This document shows positions 1 to 11,068 of a stretch of DNA of 64,000 bases, piece by piece. Each line of letters starts with the position of its first letter. Position 1 is the stretch's first letter. Made by a program: the position numbers and the translations under genes. This DNA is from Takakia lepidozioides (Eukaryota; Streptophyta; Takakiopsida; Takakiales; Takakiaceae): NCBI GenBank assembly GCA_030704615.1, contig CM060734.1:54202042-54266041 (forward strand), given 5' to 3'. The notes under the pieces are model-generated. The model was not told the DNA's origin and did no database searches. It worked only from the letters and a program-made list of their open reading frames with translations.

Positions 1-783
1 CAAGTACCCGGCCACTGGGGGGGCCTTGGGCCAAAGAACGGCCATTGTTTTATTAGATCTCGGGAATTACCTAGAGGTTTGATTTGTTATCATTCACCCG
101 ATGGACTGACCATTTAGGTTGAATTTTGGATCGCTCTAAGCAGGAGAGACTGACTCGGGAAAGTGGATCTGGTCCCTTCCTAGGAGGTAGGACACTTATC
201 CACCTCGGGAATTAGGGGGGGGGGCATTGGGCGGAAGATAGATGATCCCGGTCTCCCTGGGCTCAAGATTCGTTTTGTGAAGGGATGTGAAGATTTTATC
301 CCGGCTATAAGCGTGTTGGGAGTCCAGGCATGTAGGAAGTAGTAATAAACAAAGACTTGGAAGACAATTACGATTAAAGACGTAGAAAACCCATAAACAA
401 AACGTAGGACTAGGAAACACAAATCGCCCTGTGAAGTGGAGTTATTAAGCTTTGCTTTGCCGGTAGGAAGTTAGACTATTTAGATCCGTCCATAGCTGCC
501 ACGGACCCCTGCACTTACCGCAGCCGGGTAGGCGGTTCGTTGAGCCCAACCTACACCGCAACTTGCCACGACCCCCTAGGCTAGTATGTCGTCACCCTGG
601 CCGCGCGTGACCAGGGCTCGTCAATAGAGAGAAGACTCCGGCCAAAGCCAGCGTAACTAAGAGCCATTTCACCTTTCGGCTACTGCCCCCTTTCGGGGGT
701 GGGCCCTATATATATATATATATATATATAGACTAAAGAAAGAGTGTCATGAGGGACACCAGGTAGCCGGGGGGGTGGAGGGC
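1..783. other. No gene recognised; TA microsatellite
   Basis: No credible coding region is seen in this stretch. It has G-runs (near 217-226) and an alternating TA microsatellite at about 707-730. A GC-richer block at 480-660 was compared by eye with rRNA and tRNA patterns and did not match. It may be flanking or 3' untranslated sequence of the retrotransposon fragment that begins at 784, but nothing here proves that. Confidence 0.5.
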
Positions 784-1640
784 CTATGGGCCCCGAGGCG
801 CATTAGAAGAACCAGACTCGAGTTGACGTTTGTTGGTGATGATAGCTGTGATGGATCGGAGTGCTGTGAGGTGGATTTCCTTTAAGCATTTATGGATGGG
901 GGGGTGGGGAATTTTGAAGTTATTATGTATATCATTGATGTTGGCGTTGTGGATGCCGCCCCTTGTTCCGGCAGTGACAACGGTGAGTGGGCCTATTGCC
1001 CAACCCTGCCGTCGAATTGCCAGGATGAGGGGGGCATATTTTTGTCGTTTCTCAAGGATGGAGTCACTAGGGTACCTATCGTGGCAAAATGTAAATTCAA
1101 TGAAGTGGACGGTAAATTGTGGGCACGGGGAGGCAGGTGCTGGGGCAGTAGTGGGTAGACCTTGGATAATAAGTATGTCTGGGCAAAGTCTAGCTGGGCA
1201 GGAGCAAGGTGATCGGGTACATGTGCATGGCGGTACAGTGTGGTCTGGTGGTCTTCCCTGGTAAGTACCAGCATTAATGAGCGTGAACCAACGTGTCTCA
1301 GCACGTTTTGAGAAGAGTTTATGCAGGTGCCATAATGCGTGGTTGTGTCGGGTAATATGTAGGCCGTGAATAACCGGGTGTGTGCATCGGCTAAGGAGGT
1401 GAGGCCAAGTATCCCGTTCGTGATGTGTTGTTGAGCACATGGGGCAATATGGTGATGGGTAGAGTCGTGGCCAAAAAATATGTTTACATTGATGACCCAT
1501 GTACTATGCGTATCTGAACTTGAGTGTTTGACGGATTTGCGCATCAGTGGTAGCTTTGGTTTGCCAGAAGTGGTTTGAAAGTTTGTGGTGCAACACTTTG
1601 GATTTGGTCCATTTTTTAATATGGAGGGCAACAACGCTGC
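784..1640 (-). pseudogene. C-terminal fragment of a non-LTR retrotransposon polyprotein (zinc-binding region plus restriction-like endonuclease)
   Basis: Read on the minus strand, a 238-codon frame (784-1500) starts with a Cys/His cluster (CPMC, then H and C about 20-25 residues later) of the kind that follows the reverse transcriptase in non-LTR elements. About 100 residues on comes a PD-(D/E)xK-like pattern: PDILI, then FIEFTF, then KRQKYAPL, then a Gly-rich turn. That order matches the restriction-like endonuclease of R2/Dualen-type elements. The upstream part (1500-1640) seems to continue in another frame, so a frameshift is likely. No reverse transcriptase core (YADD) is visible, so this is only the 3' end of a decayed copy. 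Family assignment is by motif pattern only. Confidence 0.5.
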
Positions 1641-2827
1641 GTAGCAGCGTGGCGAGCACGAGACTTGGCCATGGCGGCAACCACAGCTAGAAGCAGAGAT
1701 CGTGGCAGAGTAGCGGAGCCGCTAGAGAAATTATGAAATAACACATAGATGCTAAATAATATAGCGGAAGCCTAGATATAAGTCATGACTACAGATTCTA
1801 GCGACGGTAATGGCAAGAGGGCGGAGCTCCGCCCTCACGATGCACGCATCAAGATCCTTCGAATAATGGCTTGTCAGTAACCATAATAGGATGAATGTTG
1901 ATCATTTCTGGGGGGCTATGTGTCAGAAATAGGTGTCTATGAGTCCAAACTTTGGAAAATTATATCAATTTCAAGTTTCAATTATAATTCATGAAACCAC
2001 TTATATCTTGTTTCTTTTTCATTTGCTAATCCATGAAAATTATGTCCATTTTCCTCCACTCATTCTAACCATGAGCACTAGGTAAACTGTCCATTTAAGG
2101 TTCATCTCCCTTATCTCGTGGTACCGGCCCCACGACCCATCACGGTCACGACCACGGCCACATCCACAGTGCCCTTACGTTCCCAGGAACTCCCCATGAG
2201 TTCTCATATGTTCCTGGGCGTTCCCATGCATTCCTGAATGTTCCTGAGCTCTCCCCGAGCTGGGGTTTGCTACTGCTCCTGGTGTCGTTGAGCTATGGCT
2301 TCTCCAGAGCCATCAGACCCGTCGCCCTGCACTCTTGAGCTCTCATGGCCCACTAGAAGCGCCCCCAACTTAACAAGCAAGCTATTCGCTGCCCAAAAAG
2401 CTCCTTTTCTTCGTGAAGCTCACAATTTAACGAATCTGAAATCACCCACATTTACAACCTTGTTGTACCTGCAATTCTCATGCATATCCCCTGGCTCTAG
2501 GGCGCCTCACTGCTGCCCTTCCAGCCTCGCTCTTGCCACTCCAAGAGCCCTCACAATACTCTTCATGAGCTTGGAGCTGAAGCTCCCAACAGGCTACGAT
2601 GCATCCCCTCGCAGCTCCACTATTCGGTTGTTCTTCATCTACCCTCAACAACTAGTTTCGGGCAGAAATACCTGGAGCTGATCATATCATCTCCAACCTG
2701 CAACACGCTAGCTTCCTATGTGCAGCCCACATTCCTACAGCCCCTTAACTCGGCCTGCAGCTAAAGAAGACGGCCACCAGTTCGCCCACTCGTGGCCAAC
2801 ATCTCCTCCGCTTCACACTAGAAGCCC
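1641..2827. other. No gene recognised
   Basis: AT-rich sequence to about 2100, then a C-rich stretch with a 128-codon open frame (2295-2681, plus) that matches nothing I recognise and has a low-complexity Ser/Pro/Leu composition. A short run near 2170-2250 repeats the word TTCC(T/C)GG with nearby ATG-TTCC words. I treat the open frame as chance. Confidence 0.4.
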
Positions 2828-3408
2828 AAACTTGGTTGCCATAGCGTTGAGCTATGCAACGCCACCATTCAATACAGGCTGACTGCCTCTCTATCCATTG
2901 CAAACCTGCAGCCTATATGCTTCGAATAGACTAGTGCACGAATCCCTGCATTCTAAGCTGAACTGCTTCTCTCATAAAAACACAAGTGCTATACTGACTC
3001 GAACCTGGCACTCACAGACTCGAGCTGATCTTTCTCGAGTGATAAATAAGAAGAATACAAGCTCACATGTCTCACACAAACTGATGCATGTATAAATCAT
3101 CACTCAAATATAAGTCAAGCCAAGTACACCTCATGCCATGGGGAATCCACACTACGGCGCCATAGCTAGACGCAGTGAGGCTCAACCCGAGAAAGATGAG
3201 TCCACCGCGATCTGCCATGAAGATAACCACGCCAGGTGCCCAAACATACATTGGCCCCTGGATTGACATTTGGGTCAATCCCAAATGTCAATATATCAAA
3301 ACTAATTATTTCCTAGCTAGTTTCACACTAGTGGTACAATAACTTGACACGTTGTTTGGGTATCCCGGTTGCTTGGGGGGGGGGGAGCTGTCTGCATACA
3401 GGTCTTAG
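2828..3408 (-). repeat. Dispersed ~570-bp repeat, copy 1 (inverted relative to 52073-52642)
   Basis: The reverse complement of this segment aligns almost base for base with 52073-52642. Homology starts after the motif GGGCTTCTA and ends beside a G-tract next to CTGTCTGCATAC. Both copies share an internal hairpin whose arms read TTGACATTTG and CAAATGTCAA (around 3265-3295 here). One side carries a tRNA box A-like string (GGTTGCTTGG, near 3366). The short open frames in both copies (about 65-70 codons) are similar only because the DNA is. It could be a solo LTR or a composite SINE; I found no clean target duplication. Confidence 0.6.
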
Positions 3409-3467
3409 TCCACTCACAAACCAAGTCTTCTATAATCCTGGTGTTGGTACCGCAACCAGCTTTTTCA

Positions 3468-4138
3468 TCATTTACTCCATATTTCCCATGTATTTTTCAT
3501 CGGTTTACTGTTTTTTTTTTGGCTTAACTGTTGTAAACTCCCATACACTTCATCCTCAATTTTGCTTGTCCTGAACCTGTTTCGGAATGCTTTACTAAGG
3601 CCATTCCAGGTCAGGAAATGATTATTAAGAAACCTTGCATACCATTCACTTGCTTTCTTGATAAGTGAACAAAGAAACAGTCTCATCTTGGCATCATCGT
3701 CATTCTCATTGTATACACATGTGCTCAAATTGGCTGATGTGTACATCATGATCCCCTTTCCCTGCATATATTGGAACCCGTATTGGAGGTACCGCCATCT
3801 GTGGCCCTACACCCTGCCCACTGACAGGTGCTGGTCCTCCTGTTGGTGTTGGTCCTTGAGGACCTACTATTGTAGTAGTGGGAACTCCCACCAGGTATTG
3901 GCCCCTAAGCACTCCCTGCTACTGACCCCCCTGTACTTGTAGTATCCCCAGCTCCAGTTGCACTACTTCCCACACTCCCTGTCCCCCCAGAGCTAGATCC
4001 AAGCTGCCCGCCTGATCCCCCTGAGCCGACACCTTTGTTGGCATGTGATCCAAGTGCTCCACTTGATCCAGGTCCAACAGGTTGGGATGTCCTGGTTGTA
4101 GTCTCAACCTCAACTGTTGGGTCTACTTTTTCATACTC
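3468..4138 (-). pseudogene. Ty3/gypsy gag fragment (3' half), older copy
   Basis: Minus-strand frames here match the gag of the full gypsy element (28069-29166). They include the Ser/Gly/Thr-rich linker and the conserved retrotransposon gag stretch with DVHISQFEH, KKASEWYARF and FRNRF. Frames are interrupted (3468-3767 and 3706-3912 lie in different frames), so it is dead. The homology stops abruptly at 4138. The missing 5' half lies on the opposite strand at 4994-6119, which an inversion explains. Confidence 0.8.
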
Positions 4139-4993
4139 TTCACTCTGGCAGTAATAATTCCAATATATGGTCCCTTACGGACACAGTGAGTGGTTTTAGC
4201 ACACAACCTAACCACTACATCAATACTGGTACAACCACTCAGTCCGTGGTTTAAGCACACAATGTAACCACTACTGCAATAATGCTACAACCACTCAGTA
4301 GGTGGTCTTAGCACACAACCTAACCACTACCTCAATACTGTTAGAACCACTCAGACAGTGGTTTTACCACACATCCTAACCACTATTGCAATACTGGTAG
4401 AACCACTCAATAAGTGATAATATACATTGTTTATTCTTGTTTCATGACTATTCTTGTTATTCAATGCTCACTCACAGAGTTGTTTGTGTAGTCATTGCAT
4501 TCTTCAGCACATCCCTAAAATAGTGCACGTGCTAATTTTCAATATCGCCACGTGTTCAGATCGTGGTCAACATAATCGTGCAACCGGATTTGTCCACGTG
4601 TCCATATAGATACGGACACATGTATGTCCATTGCTAAGTATGATCAACGGAGTTGATGCGTCCACGTCGCATACAGTGGAAGTGGTTGGAATCACTGTGT
4701 TCTGAAGTGGTTAGTTTGCCACTGTGACACGTCAGACGTGATTTGGCTTACCACTGTGACACGTCATAAGTGGTTATTTTACCACTGTGACACATAAGCG
4801 AGTAGCTGGACTCGGAGGCAAGTGATCGTAACCACTGTCTTTAACCACTTTGGACACGTCATGTCTTTAACCACTGTTGAGTCAAGATCCACTGGTTCTA
4901 GACCACTCTGGGGCCAGAGTGGTTGGGTGTCTTTTCCCACTCAAAATGAGTGGTTGCCAGAGTGGTTATTCCGCGTTTTTCCTCTAGTGATAG
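4139..4993. mobile_element. CACTA (EnSpm) terminus with subterminal repeats, lying in an inverted segment
   Basis: Read on the minus strand from 4993, this begins CACTAGAGGAAAAACG, the signature of a CACTA transposon end. It is followed by dense short motifs of the type ACCACTC / GAGTGGT in both orientations. The base just outside (4994 onward) is gypsy LTR sequence beginning ATAG, so the CACTA element appears to have inserted into an LTR, with a possible 3-bp target of ATA. The other part of the CACTA element lies to the right of 6120. No coding sequence is seen here. Confidence 0.7.
4185..4408. repeat. Four 56-bp tandem repeats (CACTA subterminal repeats)
   Basis: Four consecutive units of exactly 56 bp start at 4185, 4241, 4297 and 4353. 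Each has the layout GTGGTTTTAGCACAC, then CTAACCACTAC, then an AATACTGGTA-like word, then ACCACTC. The units contain inverted copies of GTGGT/ACCAC. Such arrays near CACTA ends are known transposase-binding regions in En/Spm elements; that role here is inferred from position. Confidence 0.75.
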
Positions 4994-6119
4994 TGAAGGG
5001 ATGGGTGAGTAAAAGCCGCTTGACATTTGGCAACCATACTGGGGAACTGAGTCAAGAACAACCAGATGTGACAGGCATGTGGTGGGATCATGGTGGATGG
5101 AGAATTAAAGAATTTGATGTGAATCAAATTCCCTTTGGAACTGAGTAAGAAAGATTGTCCAAGCAATTCTTTCAGACCTGGTTCTTGGAATTGCCAGAGG
5201 GTTGCAAGGAAAACATTCTTAAGAGAGTGCATGATGCTGATCCAAAGTGGGGTCTGGAGAAAGGAGTGATAAAGATTTATCAAGTGGCCTGTAGAGGGAG
5301 GCAAATTGGTTACCAACACTGGTTTATGTGATAGCATTGCTATCCATTAAACGAGTGGAGTTTGAAAGCTAGGAGAAACGGAAAGTGAATGTTTACACTC
5401 ACATGCATGAAGAACTTGTACTGGTAAAGAATTGGATTCCTAAGGATATCCTATGGATCAAACTTACACCAAGAACAACTTTTCAGACGTGCTTGTCATA
5501 TGGTTATATGGTAACGGAGACTTCTAGTATAGCCAAGGGTGCATTAAAACTTGAAAGACATCCAGGCATATACGAGAGATACTTCAGAAGAGAGTTTTGG
5601 TTATTGCCTCATTGAAGATATGAAAGACATGAGATATGAGTGATGAAAGAAAAGCTAGACTCCACAGATATTCAGCAAAAAGAGAGAGTTATTTGAAAGC
5701 TAATTATCCATACCTTTGGGAGAGAGGAATAGACATAGGGGAATCATCTGGACCTCTCACACCATTAAGACCAGAGACTACATCACCCATACCGGAAGAA
5801 CCAGAGTTGGATGCCACTCCTTCTTATTCTTTACAAGAAAGATTAAGGGATTTGGTACAGGAAGAAGATCAGCCACGAGGGGAGAGATCTGAGGTATATC
5901 CCTGGATTAAAGATTTGACAGAAATCTTGATCAGAGTTGGCATGGGACACCAAAAGCAGGAACTCCTGTTTCTGAATCACAAGACAAAGAAGGAGAGGAA
6001 GATGTGGCAGAGCCAACGGAGAGTTCAGACTCTCCAACACCACTTCAGTTGAGTTATATGAGTGAGGAAGAAGAAATCCAAGATAAGTACTTGGAGTGAA
6101 AACAGAGAGAAGAATTTGG
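4994..6119 (+). pseudogene. Ty3/gypsy relic: LTR end, pre-gag ORF and 5' half of gag (older copy)
   Basis: The plus strand begins with about 36 bp matching the inner end of the LTR of the full gypsy element, then reproduces the primer-binding region, the pre-gag ORF (4994-5615, compare 29260-29847) and the gag N-terminus (5636-6119). The pre-gag ORF has an in-frame TAA near 5146 and a shift afterwards, so it is broken. The gag start here reads MSDERKARLHRYSAKRES. This copy shows the gag N-terminus open, which helps place the gag start in the other copy near 29239. Homology stops at about 6119. Confidence 0.8.
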
Positions 6120-7104
6120 AGTTAGGGCTGCATCTAGAGGCGTACAACCACTCTTGCCTACTGTGACACTCACATATACCACTAACAGAGTGGTGTGCAA
6201 GTGATTCATACATTCTCATATATTTCCCATACATTCCAAGCGAATATGCATACCCAAATACTCTTGAAGATTCACCATTCAAAAAACACAATAGAATCCC
6301 AGAGAGAAAGTGCTGGAACGGAGTCAACAGAATCCAGCCATGATAAAGGGTGACATACTACATCTACACTACGTAGACGCGAGCATGCTAAAAGCCATGA
6401 ACTACTTTCCTGCCTTTTCCTCACTGCTAGCAATGTTTATGCCCGGGCGAATCATACTTCTAAACCCTCCTCAGGTTCTTCTCTGGCCAAAGGGTGTTCC
6501 TACCAAGGACGTGGTCCAACTCGGTTTGCGGTCGGTCATCTTCCTCATTAGGATGAGGCAACACACAATGTGAAACATGGACATACTGGACCTCAACACA
6601 GTACATGCCTTAAGGAATAACTCGACAGTGATATGTGTCTTTGTCAGGCACACCAGTGACAACTCCAGTGCCGACCCTATGTCGTGATGATAAATGATCA
6701 TACAGGTGGACTTTGTCCTTCATCTTAAACTGCACCCAACACCCACCACAAAATGCATATGAAACAACCCATGAAGACATACATGTACTGATGGTATTGA
6801 AAGCTAGAGAATGAGAAACGTCAACTACAATTAAAAACTAAAAGAGTACAGTACTTTTGGTAGCATAAGTGGATCTGTGAGAGTGGCAGGGGGTTTAAAT
6901 TGTGGGGGTTGGCTTTGATGCAGGCGCAATTGGTGCAGTGCATGTGGAAGTATGAAGAGCAGCTTTCTCAGCCTGCAAACATCACCCCCCAACACCCCTT
7001 AGAACTCTAAAGTCATGTAAATGTCACAGCCATGTACCCAACATGGCTAAATGACCACATTGTACAACAAACGTAGCCAACAAGGAAGGCTTATGGGTGC
7101 TCAC
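6120..7104. other. CACTA interior, non-coding
   Basis: The first 100 bp carries ACCACTC-type words and CTACTGTGACACTC like the CACTA terminus at 4139-4993, consistent with the two having once been adjacent. No other coding or RNA feature is recognised. It probably represents the 3' flank of the CACTA accessory gene whose last recognised exon ends at 7105. Confidence 0.45.
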
Positions 7105-8240
7105 CTCTAGTACGGGCAGTACAGAAGAACCAAGTGCCTCCTCAAGGCCCACCTGATCCTTACTCCTGCTAGATGCTGGTGTTATGTCGCCAATTGCATC
7201 AGACATTTTGAAACTGTCTTTGGCAGCAGTGGCTCTGGTCACACGTTCAGCTTTTCGTGTTTGTTTCTTTTCAGCTCCCTTCACGACGGCTGCGGCAGGC
7301 TCCTCAGCTTTTCTCCCCTATTTACATGCCAGAAACAACATGGTACAGTACATGAGTACTTACCAACATGTTCATAATGCAAAGAAAATGAAACAAGATA
7401 AAGTCTGGGAGGAGGTACCTCTTTCTGTGGGGAAGTTGCCTGGTGAGGAATAGGTACATTCTTGTCTGCCAACACCCTACTGTTACCCTTACCAGCACTA
7501 TCAATGGAGTAGACGTCATCACCAGCAGCAAGTGCTGTCCCACCTCCACCTCCTTTCTTGCGTGGCAATTTTTCAGGAGCCCCCTTGCGCCCCACCCGTA
7601 CAGTAGTGATTACAGGGCCCTCAACCACTGAATGTTATTTTTCCCCAACTTGTGGAGTTCCTTCCTGCACCTGAGCAAAACATACCACAACAGCTCATCT
7701 CTAACTCAAGAAACACTTTAGGGACGCCCAAAAAAAAAACATGGGGTGAAGAATAATGTAACCCACCTCTTGCACAAAAGTGTTGCCTTCCAAGCCTGCA
7801 TCATCATCCACTGGTGCAATTAAATGACATGTTGGGATAGCAATTGGAGGAACGGCGGGCGTCGATATTCCCACCATCATTGCCATCAATGCATCCAATT
7901 TTTTGGCATTATCCTTGGAAGCCTTAGCCACTTCAGCTTTTATAGTGGCCAATGCGCCCTCAATCTGGGGGATCTGGGTTTCTGACAAGGCAACCACACT
8001 ACCCTCAAGATGGGACAGTCGAGCCTGCATCGCACTCCCTCCTCCCTACAGACCCAAACAACATGGAGATAATGAGTTTGTATGGTCTGTCTGCTGATGC
8101 AAGAAATCTAAGTAGTGACAAAGTAAGGGCCGCATGACATTTACCTCTACGTCATGACATGACTGGGAGCCATATCCTTTGTCCACCTTTGCGGCGTGTG
8201 CCGGCTCAGTCAATTTTGGACTGCTTGCTCGGTCTTTCTT
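7105..8240 (-). pseudogene. CACTA accessory (TNP-like) gene, 3' exons
   Basis: Four minus-strand coding pieces are separated by GT-AG introns: about 8240-8145 (acceptor TTGGCAG, donor GAG/GTAAATG; exactly 32 codons), 8045-7767 (acceptor CTGTAG, donor GTGGGT; 93 codons), 7667-7423 (acceptor GTGCAG, donor GTACCT) and 7317-7105 (donor GTGAGC). Reading phase is kept across the first two joints. The second piece has a heptad pattern (LSHLEGSVVALSE..., then IPQIEGALATIKAEV) typical of the coiled-coil tail of plant En/Spm accessory proteins; the later pieces are Lys-rich and basic. An in-frame TAA near 7640 suggests decay. The upstream exons lie at 30884-35062, because a gypsy element is inserted in the intron between. 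Confidence 0.6.
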
Positions 8241-8320
8241 CTGCCAATGCCACAACAAAAACAAGTAAGCCCCTACTCATGAAATCATTTTCAAGTTTAC
8301 AGAGTCAAGACTGTACCACC

Positions 8321-9204
8321 TGTCAAGCGGCTTTTACTCACCCATCCCTTCGCTATCCGAGGTGGAAACTCCAAGATAGAAGAGTTGGATATCTCTAAGT
8401 ACTCAGCCCGCTCAGAACAATTAGTCATGACCTGTAGCTAGTGAATCATGGTTGTGCTTCCTATTTGTATTCCTTCTTGCCTTCATGTTATCAATTTACC
8501 TTACCGTGTATACTGAAGCATCAGATTGCTTCAGTATCTACTAAGTTCCAGTTACTCATGCATTCATTCCACAGCTTCACTCATGTCTCTCTACACAGTG
8601 TGATTGTATCGAATAAGTATCAGATTATGATTTATCAGGTATCAGGCCAATGCCATGGTGACTCTAATCTGCCCTACAGTATCACTACAGCTTTGCATGT
8701 AACAAGCATCTACTGTTCATCTTTCCTCCTTCTCCGTGCTCTCGTTCTTGCTCTCTGATCTCCTCTCATGCATGACCAAGAAGCGCTCCCCGTGAAGTGA
8801 TCCCCTTTCCGTTGCCGCTCTCCTAATCTACCCGCAAGCTGTTCTAACCACCTAACTAACTAACCGTCACTCCTAAAGTAACACGTTCCCTCTGCAGATG
8901 TCGTTCCCTCACAGTCGTTCCCTGTCAATGATAACTGTTCCCCATGTACTGTGATAGGCTATGTCAAGCTGTGCCGAGCTGTGACTGGCTGTGTAAAGCT
9001 GTGTCGGGCTGTGTCAAGCTGTGCGAAGCTGTGTCGGGCTGTGACTGGCTGTGATGGGCTGTGACTAGCTGTGTGGAGCTGTGTAACCCCCCTAAAACCT
9101 GTTGCTGCCACCCCTAAGGCTTCTGTTGGTCTCAGTCTGCGCAAAAATTAAGGGTACCCCACAGAACCCGTAAAAGCGTCTAAGTCCCAAGCAGCCCTCT
9201 AACA
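8321..9204 (-). repeat. 3' LTR of the gypsy element (884 bp)
   Basis: Matches 29848-30763 with only a handful of substitutions and small indels, most in the GGCTGTG tandem tract. Boundaries are TGTCAAGCGG on the left and CTCTAACA on the right. The outer flank is CCACC. The close match between the LTRs implies a relatively recent insertion. The main length difference is an extra ~30 bp of tandem tract in the other LTR. Confidence 0.92.
8950..9080. repeat. GGCTGTGT(A/C)A-type short tandem repeat inside the LTR
   Basis: Irregular tandem units of about 10-11 bp, such as AGCTGTGTCGGGCTGTGACT, repeat about a dozen times. The other LTR has the same tract at about 30478-30645 with extra units, so copy number changed after insertion, by slippage or unequal exchange. 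Confidence 0.75.
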
Positions 9205-9230
9205 TTACCCCTCCCCCTCTCAAAAAACCG
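9205..9230 (-). other. Polypurine tract of the gypsy element
   Basis: On the minus strand the bases just before the 3' LTR read GAGAGGGGGAGGGG, a purine-only run ending 3 bases before the LTR TG. This is the expected plus-strand primer site for reverse transcription. Its position next to the LTR supports the element's orientation. Confidence 0.85.
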
Positions 9231-9353
9231 TGTCCTCACGGTTTACTATTTGGGATCAGCAAACCTTTGTGAGCGAGCACCCTTCTGTCGGTGAGAGTCG
9301 CGTGAAGGACTCCGTGTGCGAGCCCGAGTCCTGTCACTGGCGGATGGAGATGA

Positions 9354-11039
9354 TTAAGCACTACCTGGAAATGTCTGACCCTCCTTTGGCTGATAACGAG
9401 GTAATCTCTCAGGCATAGGAGATCCCCGTCGTTTCTTCTCTGCCATCTGAAGTGCATAGTCCTCTGCCATGTCAAAAGAGTCCTCTGAAGAAACAGTAGT
9501 ATCAGAATCCTCGTCCCCCCTTAGGTGTTTTAACGGCCGAACTTTACGTGGAATCCTGTGTGGCATACAATGTGGTCCCACCATGTCTGGAAGTTTAAAC
9601 TGTATAACTTGCTGTAAGCGCTTGCAAGCAAAATTAGTGAACACCCTGAACTCCTTATCCGTATAGGTGAGAGGTGTGCCAATGACTTTGGAACAGTGTA
9701 AGTATTTCCAGGCTTTATGTCCCTTAAAGAAAATATCCTCAGGGCCGAATTTCTGTGTTGTCAAATTGTTCCAAGCCGAATGAAACCATGAACGAAGTTG
9801 GGAATCCTTTTGCATCATAATTTTTGCATCATATAGGTACATATGAGGTGGCACTGAAGGTAAGACCCAATGATCCCCACTGGAATAACTCAGAATTTGG
9901 GATTGCATCCTCTGCTGCTCAATGTGATAACGTGCCTGAAAACAAGCAGCATAGTATAATTCACAGCCCATGACAATACTAGATACCTCATTGGTCTTGG
10001 TATAAATGTACCCATGTACAACCTGGAAGGGAATTAATTCCTTCAGCATGGTACCTGCTTTAGACCAGTACCTCGCAAAGTGATGATCCTCAATGGGTCG
10101 ATTGATCGGAAGAACCTTAGTCCGAGTTGCCACTGGCAACCAAATGTGCATGATCTGGTAGTAATGTATCAACGACTGCGGAGGACTAAATCCTTTCCAA
10201 GCCAAATCCAGCACAATAGGAATTTGGTTGAAGGGCATAATCATAGCCTGACTGTACTCCCGTGCAGCAGGAGTCCTAGGTGGGTTAAAAGCAGCATCCC
10301 CCCATACCTCAGGTTGTGGTGTGGCTGTAGTAACAACAGGGTCAGCTACCTGCACAGCCGCCTGTTGTGGTATTGGTACCACTGGCCCTTCTACCACTGA
10401 CATCTCCTGCACCCCCTGCAAAGAAGATTGAAAAATTAGAGTCCTGGCATGTAAATAAGTAGCCATCAGCTGCTCCTTAGGAACAAAGACTCTCTTATCA
10501 ATATTTGAACTCAGGTCATCAACTTGAGTCTGCAGGCCTTCCACGTCCTTTTGTAGCTCCGCTATTCTACTATAGACATTGTCTATAGTAGTTGTGGCAA
10601 TGTTCTGCACTTGCAATCTGAGCTCATTCATCTCGCCCTGGGTGAGTTTCAGTGGTGCTTTGCTTTCTACTGGCCCTTGTACTAACCAGACCTGCATAAG
10701 GTGGTTATCCACCAAGTCGTGTGTGGCACCCCTGAGAGTCTGCTCCTCCGTGAGTCTGTACACATCTAACTGCTGCTGTAAAGCCTCCATGCGCTTTGCA
10801 TGAGGTTCAACTAGACCCGCATAGGCAGCAGCCAGATTATTGGCTTTCTTCCAAGCCTTGTTAGCCACAGAGAGTTCAATTCTATTGACCATGACTGTTT
10901 GTTGCAACTCCAGGATGTACCTCTCCTGGTCAGCCTCAACCTGTCTGTATTGTTTGAAAGTATTCTCATTGCGACAGATTGTATTCTTCATATCAACAAT
11001 GAGTTTCGCTTGTTCTATTATCTCAGCTTCTGCCTTCAT
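9354..11039 (-). CDS. Extra sense-strand ORF of the gypsy element (561 aa, unknown function)
   Basis: An uninterrupted 561-codon frame lies between integrase and the polypurine tract, the position of env-like or other additional ORFs in large plant gypsy elements. Residues 1-120 and 135-185 show heptad-like spacing (for example ELQKDVEGLQTQVDDL), suggesting coiled coils. The middle (about 250-450) is a globular-looking part with many aromatic residues, and the end is acidic then basic. I see no signal peptide, no hydrophobic fusion segment and no transmembrane helix, so an envelope role is not supported. The start at 11039 is 29 bp from the start of a divergent ORF. It is open although pol has decayed, but one copy cannot show selection. 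I do not recognise the family. Confidence 0.6.
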   Translation of the reverse strand: MKAEAEIIEQAKLIVDMKNTICRNENTFKQYRQVEADQERYILELQQTVMVNRIELSVANKAWKKANNLAAAYAGLVEPHAKRMEALQQQLDVYRLTEEQTLRGATHDLVDNHLMQVWLVQGPVESKAPLKLTQGEMNELRLQVQNIATTTIDNVYSRIAELQKDVEGLQTQVDDLSSNIDKRVFVPKEQLMATYLHARTLIFQSSLQGVQEMSVVEGPVVPIPQQAAVQVADPVVTTATPQPEVWGDAAFNPPRTPAAREYSQAMIMPFNQIPIVLDLAWKGFSPPQSLIHYYQIMHIWLPVATRTKVLPINRPIEDHHFARYWSKAGTMLKELIPFQVVHGYIYTKTNEVSSIVMGCELYYAACFQARYHIEQQRMQSQILSYSSGDHWVLPSVPPHMYLYDAKIMMQKDSQLRSWFHSAWNNLTTQKFGPEDIFFKGHKAWKYLHCSKVIGTPLTYTDKEFRVFTNFACKRLQQVIQFKLPDMVGPHCMPHRIPRKVRPLKHLRGDEDSDTTVSSEDSFDMAEDYALQMAEKKRRGSPMPERLPRYQPKEGQTFPGSA

Positions 11040-11068
11040 ACATCTCTCCCCTTGTCTGTTAACTCAGG

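Noticed and set aside
480-660. rRNA fragment
   Set aside because: GC-rich and structured-looking, but no conserved rRNA core sequence could be matched by eye.
2295-2681. 128-codon ORF as a gene
   Set aside because: Low-complexity composition, no recognisable domain, and no conservation with the other copy of the adjacent repeat.
9354-11039. Envelope gene of the gypsy element
   Set aside because: Position fits, but there is no signal peptide, transmembrane helix or cleavage motif visible.
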